This document shows, one piece after another, positions 11,163-22,218 of a stretch of DNA of 64,000 bases (the first letter of the stretch is position 1; the number at the start of each line of letters is the position of its first letter). The notes beneath the pieces are model-generated. The model worked only from the letters and a program-made list of their open reading frames with translations. It was not told the origin of the DNA and searched no databases. The translations under genes and the position numbers were made by a program. This DNA is from Ailurus styani (lineage: Eukaryota > Chordata > Mammalia > Carnivora > Ailuridae): NCBI GenBank assembly GCA_002007465.1, contig LNAC01000745.1, positions 296,921 through 360,920 on the forward strand. Reading direction: 5' to 3'.

Positions 11163-12504
11163 GTGGCCGGCAGAATTCTAAGATGGCTCCCAAGATTCCC
11201 CGGCCCCTGGTGTTCCTTCTCTCTACAAGCCCTGGGAAGGTGACAGGATGGATTATACTGCCCTAAAGGCTTCTGCAGGGTTCACAGCCTCCTGAGAGGG
11301 AGTGAGCAGGAGTCAGAGAGGGCACAGCAGCAGAGGCAATGATGGAAGATTACTTACAGGGGGACTGGCCAAATAACCAATTTATTAAGAATAATGGGAG
11401 TCAGTTTCTCACTGTTGGAAAAGAGAGTTATAAAAAGGGAACATAGAATGAACTCCATAGTGTTGAAATTGGAAATATCTGTGTGCCTTCCATAGTTTTC
11501 TACATAGGTAGATAGTTCTAGAAATAAAGACAGACTTCATGTGGGTGTATGTGCATGTGTATGTTCTCCAGCTCTGTCTCTAGGATGTTGTGGGAGCGGT
11601 GACACCCCAGTTAGCAATAAGTACACCTAGTACTTGGATCTTAGTTTCCAAGGAACATTCTCTGCCCACTCTGTTGGCATCAGGTGGGAGCAGGGCCTGC
11701 AGCTAATCTAGTTTCGGATGGATCCCCTCCGGCTTCTCTAACGTTTAGGTCAGACACACTTACAAGTCTTTGGTAGAGATCACCAGCATTTTCCTATAGG
11801 ACACCTGCATCATTGAAATTGGAGGTGGTGAGAGAGAGAGAAAGATTCCAGTTCCTGTTTGTGGATTCCAGCTTTTGTCACGGTTCTCTCCTTCAGGAAG
11901 CTGTTGTTCCTGCCTGCCAAAAATGCTGACCCACAGTAACCTCAGGACCACCACCAAAGTCTGAGTGACAGAAGACTTCCAAAGCCTTTGTCCCTGGCTC
12001 CTATAATTGGCTTAATGCCTAATGAAGATAATAAATCCTTGATTCCTAAATAAATAAGTAAATAAATAATTTAAAAAATCTTTGATTCCATATCCTTCAT
12101 CGTAGTTCTTTGCTGATTCATATCATAAAACACATGGTTACCTTCTAAAAGACAACTTAGATCCACACTTTCACTGCTTCTAGACAGTTCCAGAACTTGA
12201 GAGCACATTTACTACCTTCCTATTTTCTGTGTTATTATAATAATCAGCATTACAAGTCAATATGTATTTTAAGTTCCAAGATGTCATTTTCATGGTTTTT
12301 CCCACAATATTTATTTGGATTTATCCACAGATTTACCTACTCCGTTGCTCTTCATTCCTTCATATGTTTCTGTGTTTCTACCTGGGATCATTTTTCTTCT
12401 TTCCAGAAAAAAATCCTTTCAAATTTCCTTTAGTGCACATGAACTGAAGGCAAATGTTCTGGTTTTGTTCATTTGAAAATTTCCTTATTTCATTTTTGCT
12501 TTAT
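11163..12504. other. Mostly unclassified; possible LTR trace
   Basis: The first 100 bases (TGTGGCCGGCAGAATTCTAA, then GATGGCTCCCAAGATTCC) resemble the opening of an MLT1-type LTR, at low confidence. The rest, including AAATAAATAAGTAAATAAAT at about 12047-12068, is unclassified. Confidence 0.3.
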
Positions 12505-12727
12505 TTTCTTTTGAGGTATAAATCACATGCGGAGAATGTTTAGGTCTTCAGAATACCATTCGATCAGTTCTGATAAATTCATAGCATGACAAAAAACTTT
12601 TCCATGACCCCCCCTGCAACATTTCCTTTTGCCTCTTCCTAGTCAGTCCTTACCCCCTTAAAAGCAACCACTGGTATGATTTCTATCACCATAGATTTGG
12701 TTTTCCTGCTACTAAGTAGTGTAAACC
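12505..12727 (-). mobile_element. L1M-type 3' region fragment
   Basis: TTGAGGTATAAATCACATGC, CCATTCGATCAGTTCTGATA, AAAGCAACCACTGGTATGAT and CTATCACCATAGATTTGG match the well-known antisense wording of old L1 3' ends (TTGAGGTATAATTGACATAC, GCAACCACTGATCTG). It lies just upstream of antisense ORF2 sequence, so both may derive from one minus-strand L1. Confidence 0.6.
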
Positions 12728-12864
12728 TAACTTTCACACACACTGGGAAACCAATAATATTCATGGCGCTCAATTTATTGCAATATTAGCTTTACTGCGG
12801 TGGTCTGGAACTAAACCCGTAACATCTCCGGGGGATGCCTGGAGATACAAACTCAATCTAAGAA

Positions 12865-14160
12865 ATTTGGGGCTATTAAGGTTTTCTACTTGTTTGTTAG
12901 TCAGTTTTAGTAATTTGAAGAATTTCAACTGAAGAAGAATTTGCCCATTTTACTTACATTGTGGAACTTATTGGCAGAAAAGTCATTCGTAGTCTCTCCA
13001 AATATTCTTCTTAATGTCTGTGTGATAAATCGTGATGTCCCCTCTTCTATCTGTGATGTTACCAACATGTTTCCTTTCATTTTTCTTATCAACTAGGCTT
13101 TTATCAATTTTATTCTTTTCCAAGAACTAACTTTTGGTTTCACTGATTTTCTCCATTCTTTTTCTCTTTTCTATTTCATTGATTTCTACTCATTTCTATT
13201 CTATCCTTTCTTCTGGTTGTGATTGTATTTGCATGTTTTTGCTCGCTTCTTAAGGTAGAAACAGTGCCACTTATTTATCCTCTTCTTCCTTTCTGACATA
13301 TGAATTTAAAATTATAAATTACCACTAGAGATATACACAAAACTGAAGAGGAAAGGGAGAACACAGTTCTAAGTGCCCATGGCAGTAGCGATTATTTTCA
13401 GATGGCAATGGAAAATATGTCATCTCAAAACTACTTCTATTGGGTCAAAGGCTTGGATTTTGGCCATGATGAAGAGAGGTTTCCAAGCTATAATATATTC
13501 CATGTGACAACTTAGTTCTCCTTGAAATGATCCAAAATAAAAATTTCAAAATAAAAACAAATTTTTTAAATAAAAGTATAAATTACCTTTTAAAGATAGC
13601 GTTAGCAGCATCTTGTGAATTTTGATAAATTGTGTTTTCACTATCATTCAGTCTTAAATGTTTTCTAATTTCCTTTGTTACTTCTTCCTTCTCTCAGGAA
13701 TTTTAAGTTACTGCATTACTTCATTTCCAAATAGTTGGCAATTTCCGAGGTATCTTGTTTTTACTGGTCCTAATTTAACACCATTGGAGTCAGAAAACAT
13801 ACTCAGTAGAATTTCAATCATTTGAAACTCACTGAATCTTGGTTTATGACACAGCTTTTTGTCTGTCTCATTGAATGTTTCATGTGTGTCAGAGAAGAAT
13901 ATATTTTCTCCTTTCAATGGCTATGTTATTCTATACATTGACATTAAACCAAACTGGCTGAAAACATTTTTCAAATGTTTGTATCCTTACAGTTTTTTGT
14001 CTATGAGTTCAGCTACTGAATCTCTAATTAAGCTTGTGGATTTCTTCGTAATTTTCTTAACTTCTACCAATTTTTGCCTTCTGTATTTGGGAGCTTTGCT
14101 TTCAGTGCATGGAACGACTTTCTAGTCATGTCCCTATGGATTCTTTTTTACTGATTGCTT
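12865..14160 (-). mobile_element. Decayed L1 ORF2 segment
   Basis: The plus strand reads as antisense L1 reverse-transcriptase ORF: AACTAACTTTTGGTTTCACT, GATTTTCTCCATTCTTTTTC, TGTGTTTTCACTATCATTCA, GAGAAGAATATATTTTCTCC and CTACCAATTTTTGCCTTCTG follow the L1 order. The frame is broken many times, so the copy is dead. A 248-bp foreign insertion splits it at 13324-13571. The L1-like text fades after about 14160. Confidence 0.8.
13324..13571 (+). pseudogene. 5'-truncated retrocopy of an unidentified mRNA 3' end
   Basis: The insertion is bounded by AAAATTATAAATTACC (13308-13323) and AAAAGTATAAATTACC (13572-13587), a 16-bp duplication with one mismatch. The 5' flank reads TTT/AAAA, the site cut by L1 endonuclease. 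From the first inserted base (13324) one plus-strand frame is open for 63 codons to a TAG at 13513-13515; it encodes a polar segment rich in Glu, Ser, Tyr and Phe ending FPSYNIFHVTT. About 55 bases of AT-rich 3' UTR follow, with two AAATAAAA motifs and an A-rich end. This fits an L1-mobilised, 5'-truncated mRNA copy ending in the last 63 residues of a protein. I do not recognise the parent gene. The alternative is a chance open frame in an unknown short repeat. Confidence 0.6.
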
Positions 14161-15745
14161 TACAGATTAAAATATGATTTTTAATTTATCAACATTTACA
14201 TTCCAGCTCACTACTTTCTCTATTTGTGCTAATCTATTGTTTAAACAAGTTCTTGAGAATGCTTTTTGACAAATACATTTTTCATTTCTAAAAATACTAC
14301 ATACTTTCTTTTCACATCTGCTTACCTGTGTTCATAATCTCTTACTGCTTGTTTAAATTTGTACTTCTTTTATTTTTTAAATCGGAGTTACTTTAACACT
14401 CTATATCTGGAATATTTTATATCAGAAGTCCTGGATGGGAGGAAGGGCTCTGTTTCTGCAAATTTTCACTTTTGTGGCTTACATTGGTGTATACTGGATG
14501 ACCGTTAGTTGTGAGTTTATATTTGCTTGTTTGATGCTTATCTGTGGTTTTACCTGTGTTTCTACTAAGAAGCAGGCGGCACCTCCTACCTTGGACCTCT
14601 TCACGCTTTCACAGATTCTGGTTTTAGGAACTATGTGTTGCCTGGGTTAGCCTGAGGCTTCATTTACCTCATCTGATGTTAATATTAGTATTTGCCCTTC
14701 GGAAGATCTACCTTTCATTTGTTTTCCCCCCTCTCCCGGAGTTTTCAGCACATGGATTTTGTCCTCCATTTATTTAGAGTTGCTTAAAGATGTCTTTTCT
14801 TTCTTGGAAGTCGAGCACTGAATCCAAATACTGTATGCAGAATCCGGTTGACAACTAGAAGAAAGGCTTTGAGGGTATATGCATCACCATACTCAAATTT
14901 GAAGTTCTTGAATCTCATTACTAAATGTGCTGCTTGGACCACATCTCTAGAGGTTCAGATGCCAAAGCTCCTGGAGTGCACCTCATTTCAGTGTTTTGAC
15001 ACCCAAAATTCCTTACCATCTGTCTCATCATTGCCAGTATTTAGTTCTCTTTCATTTTCTGGTCAAGTAGGATGTCCTCCATTAGAATGGTTAAGGTCCC
15101 TATTGGACCAGTCCAGTTTGTTCAATCCAGAACCTCCTGGAAAGAAAACCGACCCCAGTAGAAATGTTTGGTCCTCCAGTGCCACAGTTCTTTAATTCCT
15201 ACCTACCAAGCCCTCTTTTTAGCAAAGTGTTTAAACAGTCTGGGAGGAAATAGTACAGAGTATACTCAGTCACAGCCTGATGCTACATCTAATGTCATTG
15301 CTCTCTTCTCAAAATTAGTTTTTATTTCTGAGTCAGCTCCAGTACACCCATTTTCGTGTATGTTTAGAGAATTTCTGCCACTGTCATTCTCTGAAATGTG
15401 ACTTCCTTCGCCATCTTTCCAATCCACTAGCTTATCTAAATCCCAATAATGATATTGCCCAATTTCTTCCTTGAGTGTTCTGGATCCTAGTAAAATCAGT
15501 GAGTGTGGCTTTTTATTTGTCCAATCATATGGAAGAAATTTAGAGGGGGTGATAGTGATCCATAAATAAGTAAATCTAAGCCTCAGTTCCAAATTCAGCT
15601 AAAACTCTCTCATGCACATAATTTTTACCCAGGACCAAAAATTCCTTCCTGGTAGTGATTAAGTTCATGGGAGCACAAGAGAATGTTTCAGAGTGCTGAG
15701 ATGCTAGAAATTTTGTGAATTGAGTCAAGTATTTAAAAAATATTT
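14161..15745. other. Unclassified, with a coding-like stretch
   Basis: No known repeat is recognised. Fairly long open frames overlap on both strands: plus 14848-15195 (115 codons) and minus 15266-15592 (108 codons). On the minus strand, 14780-15190 can also be read as protein-like text broken by three in-frame stops. That suggests a decayed retrocopy, but neither strand nor parent gene can be assigned. Confidence 0.3.
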
Positions 15746-15748
15746 TGT

Positions 15749-15962
15749 TGGGGTGCTTAGGTGGCTCAGTTGGTTAAGGATCCAACTCTTGATTTCAGCT
15801 CAGGTAGGGACATCAGGGACCTGGGATGGAGGCCCGTGTCAGGCTCCACGCCCAGTGGGGAGTCTGCTTGAGATTCTCACTCTCCCTCTCCCTCTGCCCC
15901 TCCCACCCCACAGGCTCTCTCTCTCACTCTCAAATAATTTATCAATAAATCTTTTTTTAAAA
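15749..15962 (+). mobile_element. CAN-type SINE, older subfamily
   Basis: The head is GGGGTGCTTAGGTGGCTCAG, followed by CCAACTCTTGATTTCAGCTC, which marks the older branch in this window. It then carries GCTTGAGATTCTCACTCTCC and the tail AATAAATCTTTTTTTAAAA. No clear duplication remains, consistent with age. Confidence 0.9.
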
Positions 15963-17085
15963 TGTCTTATACTTATTAATCAGAATGAAGTTGAAACTGG
16001 GCAACACAAGTGCCATATTAAGTATTTAAAAGCTACATTGATAATTGGAGGGTATAGCAACATAGGGGTAATGATGAGATGGTATAGGTTATTCATTATT
16101 TGATCACATATTCATTTCTTCCTCTTAAGACATCTTTAAATATCACACTAAAACAAAGTTCATATGAAAATGAAATACTTCAAAATCAAAGTAATTTTCT
16201 AAAATGAATAATTAACCCTTACAATTTCACTTACAAATGATTTTTATAGCAAGCAAAAATCTAACATATTAATGTTCCCCTTTTCAATAGAAAAATTGGA
16301 TACACAAAAATTCAATTTATTATATTTTTAAAAATTCATAAGCATTATTTAAATCTTCACAAGTTTCTTGCATTTTGCAAAACCAGCATTTTTGTTAAAA
16401 AGGCATTATATATTAACTTGAGACTTTTACTGTAGCTTCTTACTGGTTAAAAGCTTTTTAGAAGGGAACAGAACCTACAAATTTGGTAATTTTATAAGCA
16501 GGGATTAAAAAGATTTCAGTGTGATTATATTTCAATCCAAACATCTCTGTCATCAGCAATGAAAACACGAAACACAACTCAAAACCTATAAAATCTATGA
16601 TAAAAACTTTTTCCCTATACACTAAATTGACTTAGTAATATTCTTTTAGGAGGATTTCTCTTCCTTTTCTTTGCTGTGCTAAAACTCTTAGTGCTAAATT
16701 TAAAAAATTCAAATGAATTTTCAAATGTTCTTATTTCCCCATCAGTTAATAGGGGGAACACAGGACAATTCTAGAGCCCAGTTGTTTTTTATTAAAGGGT
16801 CCTAAACTCATGTAATTTTAATTTTTTTTAATAAAGAAAATTTATCAGGTGTGATTTGTGTTATATCTTTATAAGATTTCTTACATAAATATATTCACAA
16901 TGCAGAAAATGATCCTTTGACAGACTATGTTCATTGGCTTACAAATTATGACCACCTTCCAAACAGATTCAATTAGAGTCCCTAGTTATCACTCAGCAAA
17001 TAATTATCCATCCATATTTCCCATAAAATGTCTCTACTATATTCATATACAGCTTGACTTCTTTTTCCCCAGGTTAAATTCTTTT
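15963..17085. other. Unique AT-rich sequence
   Basis: No gene or repeat is recognised in 1.1 kb. Base composition is strongly AT-rich throughout. Confidence 0.45.
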
Positions 17086-17178
17086 TTTAGTAATCTCTAC
17101 TCCCAATCTGGGGCTCAAACTCACAACCCTGAGGTAAAAAAATCCCATGCTCTTCCAACTGAGCCAGCCAGCCTCCCT
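17086..17178 (-). mobile_element. Short tRNA-like CAN SINE relative
   Basis: On the minus strand: GGCTGGCTGGCTCAGTTGGA, GAGCATGGGA, GGGTTGTGAGTTTGAGCCCC, GTAGAGATTACT. This is the compact tRNA-derived form, consisting of the tRNA-like part with a short A-rich end. The B-box-like GGTTGTGAGTTTGAGCC is clear. Confidence 0.85.
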
Positions 17179-17190
17179 TAAATCTTGACT

Positions 17191-17387
17191 TTTTTTTTTT
17201 AATTTTTATTTATTCATTTGACAGAGAGACAAAGCGGGAGAGGGAACAAAAGCAGGGGGAGTGGGTGAGGGAGAAGCAGGCTTCCCGCTGAGCAGGGAGC
17301 CCAATGCAAGGCTCTATCCCAGGACCCCGGGATCATGACCCGAGCCTAAGGCAGCTACCCAACCAACTGAGCCACCCAGGTGCTCCC
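17191..17387 (-). mobile_element. CAN-type SINE
   Basis: The minus strand carries GGGAGCACCTGGGTGGCTCA, GGTCATGATCCCGGGGTCC, TCTCCCTCACCCACTCCC and an AAATAAATAAAAATT plus A-run tail. It lies directly beside the short SINE at 17086-17178. Flanks AAATCTTGACTTTT and AAAGTTTGATTTTT form a diverged duplication. Confidence 0.9.
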
Positions 17388-18246
17388 TAAAGTTTGATTT
17401 TTAATAAAAATTCAAGGATGTTTCTGAATTGAGCTGGGAAATCTTAGTTTAAACCATATTTTTGGTCCTTCCTCAAACTACATGGAGTTCAGATACACAG
17501 CCCCTAGGAGTTCCAATACTCTCTTCTATTGCCTTAGCTATTTGCTTTGTATCAGCTCTAAATCTTGTTTCACTGAATATCAAAACATCAGTTGCCATTC
17601 CCATCTTTCCCAATTCCAACATGAATCTTAAAGGTTAGTACACTGCACATGGTATTATATTTTGTTCACTTTACAGTCACTTATTTGATAACATACTGAC
17701 CTTGGGAACAATTAGTCAAGAATTATGTAAATCACAGGGTAAACTTTCACAAGTATCTCTTTATCATATATGAAAACATGAAACCACAAGCATGCACACA
17801 CATCCACCCAAATCATCTTCTATAAAATCAAATAATTGTTTAATTACTTTTTCTTAAACTAACTCCATAAGACACAAGCATGTTCATGTAGTCAGTTAGC
17901 AAAAATTCAAAAAGACCATTTCTGGTTTCCTGCAGAAACTAACAATGGGACAGCCTATAACACTAAGTCAATGTCCCCCAAAGTGTGTTCCACACAATTT
18001 GCTGTTAATAAGTATTTCGTGGTCAAATGATGAGAAACACTGGATTATTGAAGTTAAACTATTATCACTGCAGGATTTCTCAGATCCTTGAACAGGCTAG
18101 TGAGTATTGTGTCTGCCGAAACACTTCGGAGATGTAATGTTTCCCTGTTTGTTTAACTTTAACCCAAAAATTGAGCAAAGCCCCCGCCCACTTTGGGAAA
18201 GAATGAATTGGATGGACTTTCTAGAGTTACTATAAGAGATCAATGA
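17388..18246. other. Unique sequence
   Basis: No gene or repeat is recognised. Confidence 0.45.
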
Positions 18247-18494
18247 GGGGCACCTGGGTAGCTCAGTCCGTTAAGCGTCAGACTCTTGATTTCTGCTCAG
18301 GTCATGATCTCAGGGTCCCAGGATTGAGCCCCATGGTGGGCTCCACACTCAGTGGGGAGTCTTCTTGGGGATTCTCTTGTTCTCCCTTTGCCCCCACCCC
18401 ACTCATGCTCTTGCTTTCCCTTTGCCTGCGCCCCCACTCAAGCTGTCTCTCTCAAACAAATAAATAAAAATCTTTAAATAAATAAATAGATAGA
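18247..18494 (+). mobile_element. CAN-type SINE, older subfamily
   Basis: The head is GGGGCACCTGGGTAGCTCAG. The element continues with CAGACTCTTGATTTCTGCTC (older branch), GGTCATGATCTCAGGGTCCC and an extended C-rich 3' half. Its tail, AAATAAATAAAAATCTTTAA, has grown into AAATAAATAGATAGATAAAA. Confidence 0.93.
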
Positions 18495-18496
18495 TA

Positions 18497-18567
18497 AAAT
18501 TAGATGAGATAACGCATGTGTTTGTCACTGAGCCTGGCACCGAGTGAGTGCTCAACAGATGGCTTTA
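18497..18567 (+). mobile_element. MIR 3' fragment
   Basis: TTAGATGAGATAACGCATGT followed by GAGCCTGGCACCGAGTGAGT and GCTCAACAGATGG corresponds to the last third of MIR (ATTAAATGAGTTAATACATG, TGCCTGGCACATAGTAAGCG, CTCAATAAAT). Confidence 0.65.
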
Positions 18568-18594
18568 TGATCAGAACTTTAGATAGTATTATGA

Positions 18595-19056
18595 AAAGCT
18601 ACACCATTTCACATTCATATTAGCAATGGGTGAGGATTCCAATTGCCCCACATTTTCATCAACACTCTATTTTATTTTATTTTTATAACAATCTTAGTGG
18701 GTGTGTAGTGATATCTCATTGTGGCTTTAATTTACATTTCACTAAGGACTAGTGATGTTGAGTATCTTTTCATGTGCTTATTGACCATTTGTATATTTTC
18801 TTTAGAGAAATATCTATTCAAATCCTTTGCCCATTTCTAAATTGAACTGTGTCCTTTTCCTGTGAAGTTATAGGAATTCCTTAAATGTTCTGACTACTAG
18901 TCCCTTATCAGATATATGATCTGCAAATATTTTCTCCTATTTTATGGGTCGTCTTTGCCACTTTCTTAATAGCGTCTTTTGATATACAAAGACTTGAATT
19001 ATGTCGAAGTCCAACTGATCTATTTTTTTTTCCTTTGGTTTCTTGTGCTCTTTAGA
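18595..19056 (-). mobile_element. L1M-type ORF2 3' fragment
   Basis: Plus-strand wording is antisense to L1 ORF2: AGTGGGTGTGTAGTGATATC, TCATTGTGGCTTTAATTTAC, GATGTTGAGTATCTTTTCAT, CCTTTGCCCATTTCTAAATT, TATCAGATATATGATCTGCA, AATATTTTCTCC. Frame-breaking changes are frequent, so it is an old inactive piece. Confidence 0.85.
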
Positions 19057-19970
19057 ATCATCAGATATTACAGTTCTCCCTCTCACACTGTGCTGCTGTT
19101 TCTAAATGAGATCAGCTATGCAAAGTCCCTGCCACAGCATCTGACACATCATAGAATTTCAATAAATTTTAGTTCCCCTCTCTCTGCACTCAAGAAGCCA
19201 GGAAGAAAAGGAGCTTGGATGGGACAAATGGCTTGAGTCACATAAATTGGGAGCAATGTCCAAAACATAAAGTGAGAACCAAGGAAACAGGATGGTAGGA
19301 TCAGCCAAATGTGACAGTACACAGAGTAAAGGGACATTGAAAGTTGTTGCCAAGTTTTCTTGACCAGACACCTGGCAGAATGGAGTGCATTTTAAGTCAG
19401 GACTTGAGTTAGAGGTTGTAAAGTTCAGGTGAAGGTATATAGAAGTTGGTTAGAAAAAGAAGGCTCATACAAAGAAATAGATTTATTTGAATTTTGAAAT
19501 TGAACTTTAATTTCAAAGTCTAGAAGCTAGAAAGTGATGTTTTAAAATCATGAAAGAACATCTCATTTCTTTGCTTCAAAACCATCACTGTTTTCCCACT
19601 TCATTTAGAACACAACCAGGCATATAGCCTTGGTTTTGCCAATCAGATATAATGAGGGAAATTTGGAAGTAAGCAGGCGTCAAAAGAGACAATCATCCAG
19701 CACTCGTGGGGGGCAGGAGTAGGGGCAGGTCATCCTGGGACAACTGTCAGGGGCTTCTGGAATCCTGCTTCTAGCGATGTTTCTAGCCATGTTGTTCCTG
19801 GCAGTCTCCCAGATTCCTGAGGCTACCCAATATCCTAAATAATCTATTATTCCTTTCTGTTGAAACAGCTCTTTGCAATTTAACTATCTTGACCAATATT
19901 AAACATCTTATAATACATATCGTGATGTAATTTTATTTTGTTTATGTATCTGTCAGCTTTTAGACTTGAG
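19057..19970. other. Unclassified; small L2-like trace
   Basis: About 19115-19170 (CTGACACATCATAGAATTTC then AATAAATTTTAG) resembles an L2 or MIR 3' end. The remainder is unclassified. Confidence 0.35.
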
Positions 19971-20166
19971 AGTACCAATCCTCAACTGGGGGTAGCTTTG
20001 CTCCATCCTCAAGGGGACCTATGATACTTTGGATTGTTACCACTGGGGTGGGAGAATTGCTACTGACATCCACAGGATGGGGGTCAGGGATGCTGCTAAA
20101 CATCCTACAATGTACAGGACAGCCCCTCAGTCACAACATATCAATAGTGCCAACCCTGATCCAGGG
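19971..20166 (+). mobile_element. MER20-like hAT-Charlie element
   Basis: CTCAACTGGGGGTAGCTTTG, TTGTTACCACTGGGGTGGG, GATGCTGCTAAACATCCTAC and AATGTACAGGACAGCCCCTC follow the MER20 consensus over almost its full ~220-bp length. These are non-autonomous cut-and-paste relics shared across placental mammals. MER20 copies have been reported as hormone-responsive enhancers in uterine stromal cells; nothing here shows activity. Confidence 0.8.
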
Positions 20167-20279
20167 TACTTGAAAGGGGAAATCATGACTTGTTCCTAAT
20201 TGTGTCTCCAGATGTGATGTCTCCACAATGTTTCTGTCTGGCACTAAAGAGCATTTGATAAATTCTTGGTGAAAGAATG

Positions 20280-21185
20280 GAAGAGGACCAATAGCAGTTC
20301 TTCAATGGGGGAAACAGCATACACTTCCTCTCCATCTGATTTTTCTGTTTTTCACAAGTTTATTCTTCTATTCAACCCACTAAATGTTAGTGTCCCTGAG
20401 GATTCTCTCCTTTGCCCCTTTCTCTCCTCCTGTTCTCTTTGGAGTCTTCTCCTGCTCATAGATTTCCTAGATAATGTCTTCTATGAGCATAACTCTCTAC
20501 TAATCATATATTAAAAGATCACCATGTTCTATTTCCAGCTCAGACATCTCTCCAGGCCTCCAGAATTGCCTGTCAACATGTGGATGTTCACAGACACCGT
20601 CCCCATACCAAATCTATGACACACATACCCTATGTGAGCAGAGAACACATAAATTCTGTCTCCTTCCCAATCTGTAATTTCGACAAATGAATGACTGAAA
20701 ATCCTGTTGCTCAGATCAGGCACCTGGACCTTCTCCCTGGCTCTCAAACTTGTGTTGTGAATTGTACTTCTTGAGCATTCTAAATAGATGGTGAATTTAC
20801 ACACTGTTGTCCAAATTTACCCCTAGAAACACATTTCTAACCCGGATGTTTCTACTATCTCTTGTCTGGGCTTCTGGGCTCCAGGTTTCCCTCTTCTGGT
20901 CCTTTTATATAGTCACCTGCTGGATCTTTCTGTAACATATCTTGCCATATCCTTCTCTACGCTAAAATCCCAAAACTTCTCTATCTGTATAAAATTCAAA
21001 CTTTCTCGCTCTACAATGCAAGGGAACTTATGATTTTGCCTCTGCCTATTTTTCAGTCCACCTTGGTAACCTTTTCCTTCTTCACTCTAAAAGTCTTCCA
21101 GTTTCTCTTTGCATACGCTATTCCTACTATCTGAAATGTTGTTCCCTTCACATTCTCCTGGTTGTTGGAGAAAGACAGACATTCC
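20280..21185 (+). mobile_element. L2 LINE fragment, diverged
   Basis: C-T-rich text with L2-type phrases appears in L2 order: CATCTCTCCAGGCCTCCAGA, GCTCAGATCAGGCACCTGGA, TTTGCATACGCTATTCCTAC, TATCTGAAATGTTG. Divergence is high, so the limits are approximate. The small open frame at 20529-20804 on the other strand is within this repeat. Confidence 0.45.
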
Positions 21186-21288
21186 TCCTCACTGTTTGTG
21201 ATGATCACTTTTATGTGTTAATTGGTTAGACTATAGTACCTAGTTAGTCAAACACTAATCTAAGCATTGCTATGAAAATATTTTGTAG

Positions 21289-21478
21289 AGGGACTGGGTG
21301 GCTCAGTCAGTTAAGCATCTGCCTTTGGCTCAGGTCATAATCTCAGAGTGCTGGGATCAAGCCCTTCATTGGGCTCCCTGTTCAGTGGGGAGTCTGCTTC
21401 TCCCTCTGCCCCTCACCGCACTCATTTTTTCTCTTTCTCTCTCCAGTAAATAAAAATAAAATCTTTTTTAAAAAATGC
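21289..21478 (+). mobile_element. CAN-type SINE
   Basis: The head is decayed (GGGACTGGGTGGCTCAGTCA), followed by AGCATCTGCCTTTGGCTCAG and GTAAATAAAAATAAAATCTT at the tail. The duplication AAAATATTTTGTAG (21275-21288) and AAAATACTTTATAG (about 21480-21493) has two mismatches. Confidence 0.9.
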
Positions 21479-21749
21479 AAAAATACTTTATAGACAGGAT
21501 TAGCAAGATTAAAATGAATCAGTTAACTTTAAGATTATAATTGGGGTGCACCTGATCCAAGCAATTGGAGGGTCTTAAGAGCAGGACTGAAGTTTCCCTG
21601 AGGAAGAAAAATACTCACCCTGCAACTACAACATCATTCCTGCCCAGAGTTTCCAGCTGGTCCTTCCTGATGGCCCACACTGTGGATTTCAGATTTGCCT
21701 GGTCAGTCCCCACAATCACACAAGCCAGCTCTTAGTAATGAATACCAAC

Positions 21750-21751
<2 letters not shown>

Positions 21752-21803
<52 letters not shown>
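21752..21803. repeat. (CA)26 microsatellite
   Basis: An uninterrupted AC dinucleotide run of about 52 bases. It lies where the host repeat normally has a short TATA/CACA tract, so it has grown from the element's own 3' end. Pure and long, it is likely to be length-polymorphic. Confidence 0.98.
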
Positions 21804-21805
<2 letters not shown>

Positions 21806-22218
21806 CTTACCGGTTCTGGTTCTCTGTTGGAACTCTGACTGACACACTAACCATGCCTCTCCATCTGGCATTCTGCACAGAGGAGGAAGTATTCTAGGAA
21901 ACTCTTAGCGCTCCCCTTCTGTCTTTCCTCTGTCATTTCTCTTTCTCTAACTTTCTCTTCCCCACAGGAGAAGTAGTGTCCAATCCAAATAGAGCCTAGT
22001 TTTCAATGGCTCATGTTTTACCAATGGTGGAATTACTCTGTCTTGTTATTTGAAAAAATACCAACACCCTCTTTCAAATCCCGTGCCCTGGCATGTACAT
22101 CCTGGTGGCCCCCACAACCTGATTTTTACAACAAGCTTCTAGTCCTTGCCTATGGAGCTGTTTGGGTCAGAGGGTCAAATATTCATTTCACCACATTCAG
22201 TAGTAGCAAGAATTGCCA

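Larger units (their letters stand above)
21186..21847 (+). mobile_element. Old LINE-like 3' end with CA repeat
   Basis: The segment resembles a common mammalian repeat: TTAATTGGTTAGACTATAGT near the start, GATCCAAGCAATTGGAGGGT in the middle, and a 3' end ACCGGTTCTGGTTCTCTGTT then GACTGACACA (consensus type GGTTCTGTTTCTCTGGAGAA). I associate this with an L1M 3' end but cannot name it. A SINE (21289-21478) and a CA microsatellite (21752-21803) lie within it. Confidence 0.45.

Noticed and set aside
15720..16103. 127-codon plus-strand frame
   Set aside because: Most of it is the older SINE at 15749-15962 read through in one frame.
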